A DNA stretch of 9,112 nt from Candidatus Binatia bacterium (GTDB lineage: Bacteria > Desulfobacterota_B > Binatia > UBA9968), in NCBI GenBank assembly GCA_025922795.1, contig JAICHC010000072.1, positions 1-9,112 on the forward strand, written 5' to 3'. Position 1 is the stretch's first letter. Each line of letters begins with the position of its first letter. The notes beneath the pieces are model-generated. The model saw only the letters and a program-made list of their open reading frames with translations. It made no database searches and was not told the origin of the DNA. Shown here one piece after another: positions 5,859 to 9,112 of this stretch. A program made the translations under genes and the position numbers.

Positions 5859-8531
5859 ATGGCCATCAAAACCACCAAGCGACCTACAAAGCCCACTCGC
5901 ATCGCGCCGCCGTCTGCGAAAGCCGATTCGCACAAAGTGCTTTTGCTCGACGGCCACTCGCTGGCGTTCCGCGCCTTTTTCGCTCTACCGGAAACCCTGG
6001 TCACATCCTCCGGCCAGGTCACCAATGCGGTCTACGGTTTTACGGCGATGCTGATCAAGCTTTTGGCCGACGAAAGACCGCAAGGAGTGGTGGTTTGTTT
6101 CGATAAAGGGGTGCCGCAATTTCGCGTCGAGCGATATGCGGAATACAAGGCGGGCCGCGCCGAAACTCCCGATTTATTCAGACAGCAGCTCCCGTTGATC
6201 CGCGAGGTTCTCGAAGCTTTGCGCATTCCCATGCTCGACCTCGAAGGCTATGAAGCCGACGATCTTCTGGCGACCTTGACGCGGCGCTGTCGTGAACAAG
6301 GCTGTGAGGTCGTTCTGGTTACAGGCGACCGCGATATTTTACAACTGGTGGGTGAGGGCGTCTCGGTCATCATGACTCGCAGGGGGATCTCGGATGTGAT
6401 CCGTTACGATGCCGCGACTGTCGTTGAACGCTACGGTGTGCCACCGGAGAAATGGACCGACTTTGTCGCGCTCAAGGGCGAAACGTCGGATAACCTGCCG
6501 GGCGTCCCGGGAGTCGGTGACAAAACCGCGGCCCAGCTCGTTAACAAATACGGCGACATCGAGCAGGTGATCGCCCATGCCGACGAGCTGACGCCGAAGC
6601 TGCGCGACGCCATCAAGGAACGTGCGGAACAAGTTCGGGTCAATAAAGAGCTCGGACATTTGCTCGACGACGTTCGCTTGGAGCTCGACCCGGCGCAACT
6701 CCAGCTGGAGCCTTGGGACAGTGAAGCCGTACGCAGCCTGTTCGTATCGCTCGAGTTTCGCAGCCTGCACGAACGGCTGAAGGAGATCCAATTTCACGCT
6801 GCAGCGGCGAAACCTACTCTGGACGCCATATCGATTGTCGAAATCAATTCGGAAACGGACTTGCGGCAGGGCGAGACGGTTGCATTTGCCTGGAATGAAA
6901 ATTGGCTGGCGGTGTGTGACGGGCCAGGCCAGGCGCGAATCTTGCCTTTCGAGGACGCCGTGCAGCGGCTGGCCGGTTGTTTGAAAAATCTAAACTGGCG
7001 AAAGATTGCGCATGACGCCAAATTTCTCTACCGCACGGCTCTGAGTGCGGGGACGGAGGTCGAAGGGCTGTACTGCGACACGAAGATAGCCGCTTATCTT
7101 CTCGAGCCGGGCTCGAGTTCCGGCTATTCCGTGCGCGACACGGTCGCTCGTTATCTCGGTGTGTCCATTGATGGAGACCAGCCTGAGCCGCAATCTGGCG
7201 AACAGGGCACATTGTCCTTTGCCGCCGACGAAAAACAAAGCCTATGCCGGGAGGCCGCGGCAGTTCGCGCGGCCGCTCCGATTATGGAGGAACAACTCCG
7301 TGCGCAAGGCATTTGGGAGCTGGCGACGACGCTCGAATTCCCATTGGTTCGAGTGCTCGCACAAATGGAGCACACCGGCATTCTGGTCGACCGGGACTAT
7401 CTCGAGAAGCTCAATGCCGGCTTCGGCGAAAAGATGATTTATCTGGAGCGTGCGATTCAGGATCTTGCCGGAGAGGAGTTCAATGTCAACTCCAACCTCC
7501 AGCTCCAGCGCATTCTTTTTGAAAAGTTGGCCTTGCCCAAGACCCGCAAGATCAAAACCGGCTACTCGACCGATGCCGCGGAGCTCGAGAAGCTTGCCGG
7601 CAATCATGCGATCGTCGCTTCGTTGCTCGAGTATCGAGAGGTTTCGAAGCTTAAAAACGGATTTACCGAGATGCTGCTCGGTCTGATCGATGCCAAGACC
7701 CAGCGAATCCACACAACCTACGACCAGACCACTGCTGCGACCGGACGGCTGTCATCAACGGCTCCCAACTTACAAAATATTCCGATTCGCGGCGACCTTG
7801 GCCGGCAAATCCGTCGCGCTTTCATCGCGCCGCGGGATCACGTCTTGCTCTCCGCTGATTACTCGCAGATCGAGCTTCGGGTGCTTGCCCATCTGTCGGA
7901 GGACGAGATGTTTTGCCAAGCGTTTGCGCAAGGTCACGACTTTCACGCGACCATCGCTGCGAAAGTCTACGGTGTCGCTTTGAGCGACGTCACCTCGGCC
8001 ATGCGCAACCAAGTCAAACAGTTCTCTTATGGAATCGCCTACGGCATGTCCACTTACGGAGTTTCGCAACGACTTGGAGTCGAAATGGACGAAGCGGCAA
8101 ACTTTGTGGAAACGTACTACGCGCAATTTCCCAAACTGAGAGCATTTCTCGCCCGCCAGGTGGATAAAGCCAAGGTTGACGGGTTCACGACGACGATGTT
8201 CGGTCGCCGCCGTTATTTGCCCGAGCTGCTCTCCGCGAATTTCCGGCTGCGGGCATTGGGCGAGCGCATGGCGCTTAACGCGCCTATCCAAGGGAGCGCC
8301 GCCGACATCATGAAGATGGCAATGATTCGTGTCGATGCCGCGTTGCGCCAAGAGCGGGTCGCCAAAATGCTCCTAACCGTCCATGATGAGCTGGTTTTCG
8401 AAGTGCCCTCAGAAAAGCTCGATCAAGCAAGAACCCTGATCGAAAAAATTATGACTCAAGCCGCTGATTTGCGCTGTGGATTGACCGTGGATCTGCACAG
8501 CGGATCCAATTGGGCCGAGGCGCACGCGTAA
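5859..8531 (+). CDS. polA: DNA polymerase I
   Basis: This 890-residue protein has full family A length and fills repair and Okazaki gaps. The 5' nuclease domain (about 25-310) keeps LLLDG with Asp31, YEADD at 131-135, TGDRD at 155-159 and GVPGVGDKTA at 215-224. The middle domain (about 320-485) has the proofreading fold's place and length but none of its catalytic motifs. The polymerase domain (about 490-890) is intact: TATGRLSS-like block at 626-633, motif A DYSQIELR with Asp667 and Glu672, O helix with Arg716, Lys720, Tyr724 and Tyr728, and motif C VHDE at 841-844. Tyr724 sits where E. coli has Phe762. The N-terminus has a basic extension of about 15 residues compared with E. coli. The ATG at 5859 lacks a good ribosome binding site; TTGCCG (5822-5827) and TAGACT (5844-5849) form only a weak promoter candidate close to the start. 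It looks like a separate transcription unit. Confidence 0.97.
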   Translation: MAIKTTKRPTKPTRIAPPSAKADSHKVLLLDGHSLAFRAFFALPETLVTSSGQVTNAVYGFTAMLIKLLADERPQGVVVCFDKGVPQFRVERYAEYKAGRAETPDLFRQQLPLIREVLEALRIPMLDLEGYEADDLLATLTRRCREQGCEVVLVTGDRDILQLVGEGVSVIMTRRGISDVIRYDAATVVERYGVPPEKWTDFVALKGETSDNLPGVPGVGDKTAAQLVNKYGDIEQVIAHADELTPKLRDAIKERAEQVRVNKELGHLLDDVRLELDPAQLQLEPWDSEAVRSLFVSLEFRSLHERLKEIQFHAAAAKPTLDAISIVEINSETDLRQGETVAFAWNENWLAVCDGPGQARILPFEDAVQRLAGCLKNLNWRKIAHDAKFLYRTALSAGTEVEGLYCDTKIAAYLLEPGSSSGYSVRDTVARYLGVSIDGDQPEPQSGEQGTLSFAADEKQSLCREAAAVRAAAPIMEEQLRAQGIWELATTLEFPLVRVLAQMEHTGILVDRDYLEKLNAGFGEKMIYLERAIQDLAGEEFNVNSNLQLQRILFEKLALPKTRKIKTGYSTDAAELEKLAGNHAIVASLLEYREVSKLKNGFTEMLLGLIDAKTQRIHTTYDQTTAATGRLSSTAPNLQNIPIRGDLGRQIRRAFIAPRDHVLLSADYSQIELRVLAHLSEDEMFCQAFAQGHDFHATIAAKVYGVALSDVTSAMRNQVKQFSYGIAYGMSTYGVSQRLGVEMDEAANFVETYYAQFPKLRAFLARQVDKAKVDGFTTTMFGRRRYLPELLSANFRLRALGERMALNAPIQGSAADIMKMAMIRVDAALRQERVAKMLLTVHDELVFEVPSEKLDQARTLIEKIMTQAADLRCGLTVDLHSGSNWAEAHA

Positions 8532-8792
8532 GAGACTAAATAAAATCAAAATGAAGCTACGACCGGCGTGCAACCCTTCCGGAGCAAAGGAATCGGCCTG
8601 TGCTCGACGATGCAAACGGAAGCAGTGCTGGTGAGGTTCCAGTGAAAAGGCCAAGCGCCATCGATGATCATGAAACAGTCGGCTCTAGTGCTTCCGCTCC
8701 TGCAGGGCGGCACCTCGGTCGACCCAATCTCATGAGCTTACCTCGTAGTGTGAATAATCCGGCCAGGACTCTTTTCGATTGCATTCGGTCGC
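8532..8792. other. Intergenic spacer without a convincing gene
   Basis: The first 20 bases after polA are A-rich, and the rest is mixed composition. I see no stem followed by a T-run, no tRNA and no clear promoter. A GTG-started frame at 8600-8806 (68 codons) and an ATG-started 27-codon frame at 8551 are open, but neither has a family signature, and the first runs into the next gene. Confidence 0.5.
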
Positions 8793-9112
8793 ATGAACAG
8801 GCGTGATCGGGTTCGCGTACGTTATTTTTTACTGGTCAGCGCGCTGATCGTCGCCTGTGGCGGCGATCGGTTCGAGAAGATCCGCAATATCCGTTCTAGC
8901 GGAGAAACGATCATTTGTTTCGGGGATAGTCTCACGGAGGGCGTGGGCGCGGGAACGGGCGAGAATTATCCGACGGTTTTATCGCGCCGGTTGGGCATGC
9001 CGGTAATCAATGCCGGGAGGCGCGGTGATACGACCGCGCAAGCGTTACAGCGTTTATCCGAGGCCGTATTGCGGAAACGGCCGAGGTTGGTGGTCGTCTT
9101 GTTTGGGCGGCA
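8793..9112 (+). CDS. SGNH/GDSL esterase lipoprotein, 5' part (TesA/arylesterase type)
   Basis: The frame is open from the ATG at 8793 to the window edge (106 codons). It encodes a basic start (MNRRDRVRVR), a hydrophobic stretch (YFLLVSALIVA) and Cys22, which together resemble a lipoprotein signal with a weak lipobox (IVAC). Block I of SGNH hydrolases follows as ICFGDSLTEG with nucleophile Ser46, then block II NAGRRGDTT at 73-81. Such enzymes cleave carboxyl esters or thioesters, here probably anchored in the envelope. An in-frame TGA at 8751-8753 limits the start, and 8793 is the only ATG or GTG start after it, although no ribosome binding site is evident. The last codons read LFGR, where the family has LGGND or similar. 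Dropping one T from the run at 9102-9104 would restore LGG, so the gene may carry a frameshift or assembly error. The His/Asp catalytic block lies outside the window. Confidence 0.8.
   Translation, partial: MNRRDRVRVRYFLLVSALIVACGGDRFEKIRNIRSSGETIICFGDSLTEGVGAGTGENYPTVLSRRLGMPVINAGRRGDTTAQALQRLSEAVLRKRPRLVVVLFGR

Noticed and set aside
5423..6106. 227-codon + strand frame spanning the end of the ATPase gene and the start of polA
   Set aside because: It overlaps two well supported genes in another frame and is rich in Arg, Ser and Ala with no domain, the pattern expected of a shadow frame in GC-rich DNA.
8551..8634. 27-codon ATG frame encoding a basic peptide with four cysteines
   Set aside because: It is too short to judge, has no ribosome binding site, and nothing nearby suggests a peptide function.
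8600..8806. 68-codon GTG-started frame between polA and the esterase, with an AG-rich stretch upstream
   Set aside because: It has no recognisable domain or hydrophobic pattern, and it overlaps the better supported esterase start by 14 bases. Chance frame is more likely.

Overview
The window is a stretch of ordinary bacterial chromosome with moderately high GC and every supported gene on the + strand. I see no phage, transposase, CRISPR, toxin-antitoxin, tRNA or rRNA signal. The mix of an MmgE/PrpD protein, an iron-type ABC importer with a fused double permease, and dispersed palindromic repeats between genes would fit an uncultured soil or groundwater lineage. Candidate phyla such as Binatota or Rokubacteria, or a deltaproteobacterium, are examples. 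This placement is a guess from gene content and style; nothing here fixes the taxonomy.

Layout. Bases 1-161 may hold the 3' end of an upstream gene whose basic tail is encoded by a short tandem repeat. Bases 162-370 are non-coding and contain a large imperfect inverted repeat. Next come four genes in a row that may form one transcription unit: an MmgE/PrpD-family protein (371-1741), a periplasmic substrate-binding protein (1817-2839), a 575-residue permease with two fused membrane domains (2859-4586), and an ABC ATPase (4590-5675). The last three are a complete binding-protein-dependent importer of the ferric iron/polyamine/thiamine/phosphonate superfamily. The closest architecture is the Fbp/Afu/Sfu iron type, but the substrate cannot be fixed. 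The MmgE/PrpD protein may act on a small organic acid, so the importer could serve carboxylate uptake instead.

A 183-bp spacer that opens with a perfect 18-bp palindrome separates this cluster from a full-length DNA polymerase I gene (polA, 5859-8531). Its 5' nuclease and polymerase domains keep their key residues. The middle proofreading domain has lost all recognisable exonuclease motifs, and the O helix carries tyrosine at the position that sets dideoxynucleotide discrimination in E. coli (F762) and Taq (F667).

After a 261-bp spacer with no convincing gene, the window ends inside a probable SGNH/GDSL esterase lipoprotein (8793 to the edge). Its last codons look as if one extra T has shifted the frame just before the expected GxND block.

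I did not find an undescribed biological system. The points most worth a second look are the polymerase I residues, the possible frameshift at the right edge, and the intergenic palindromic repeats.
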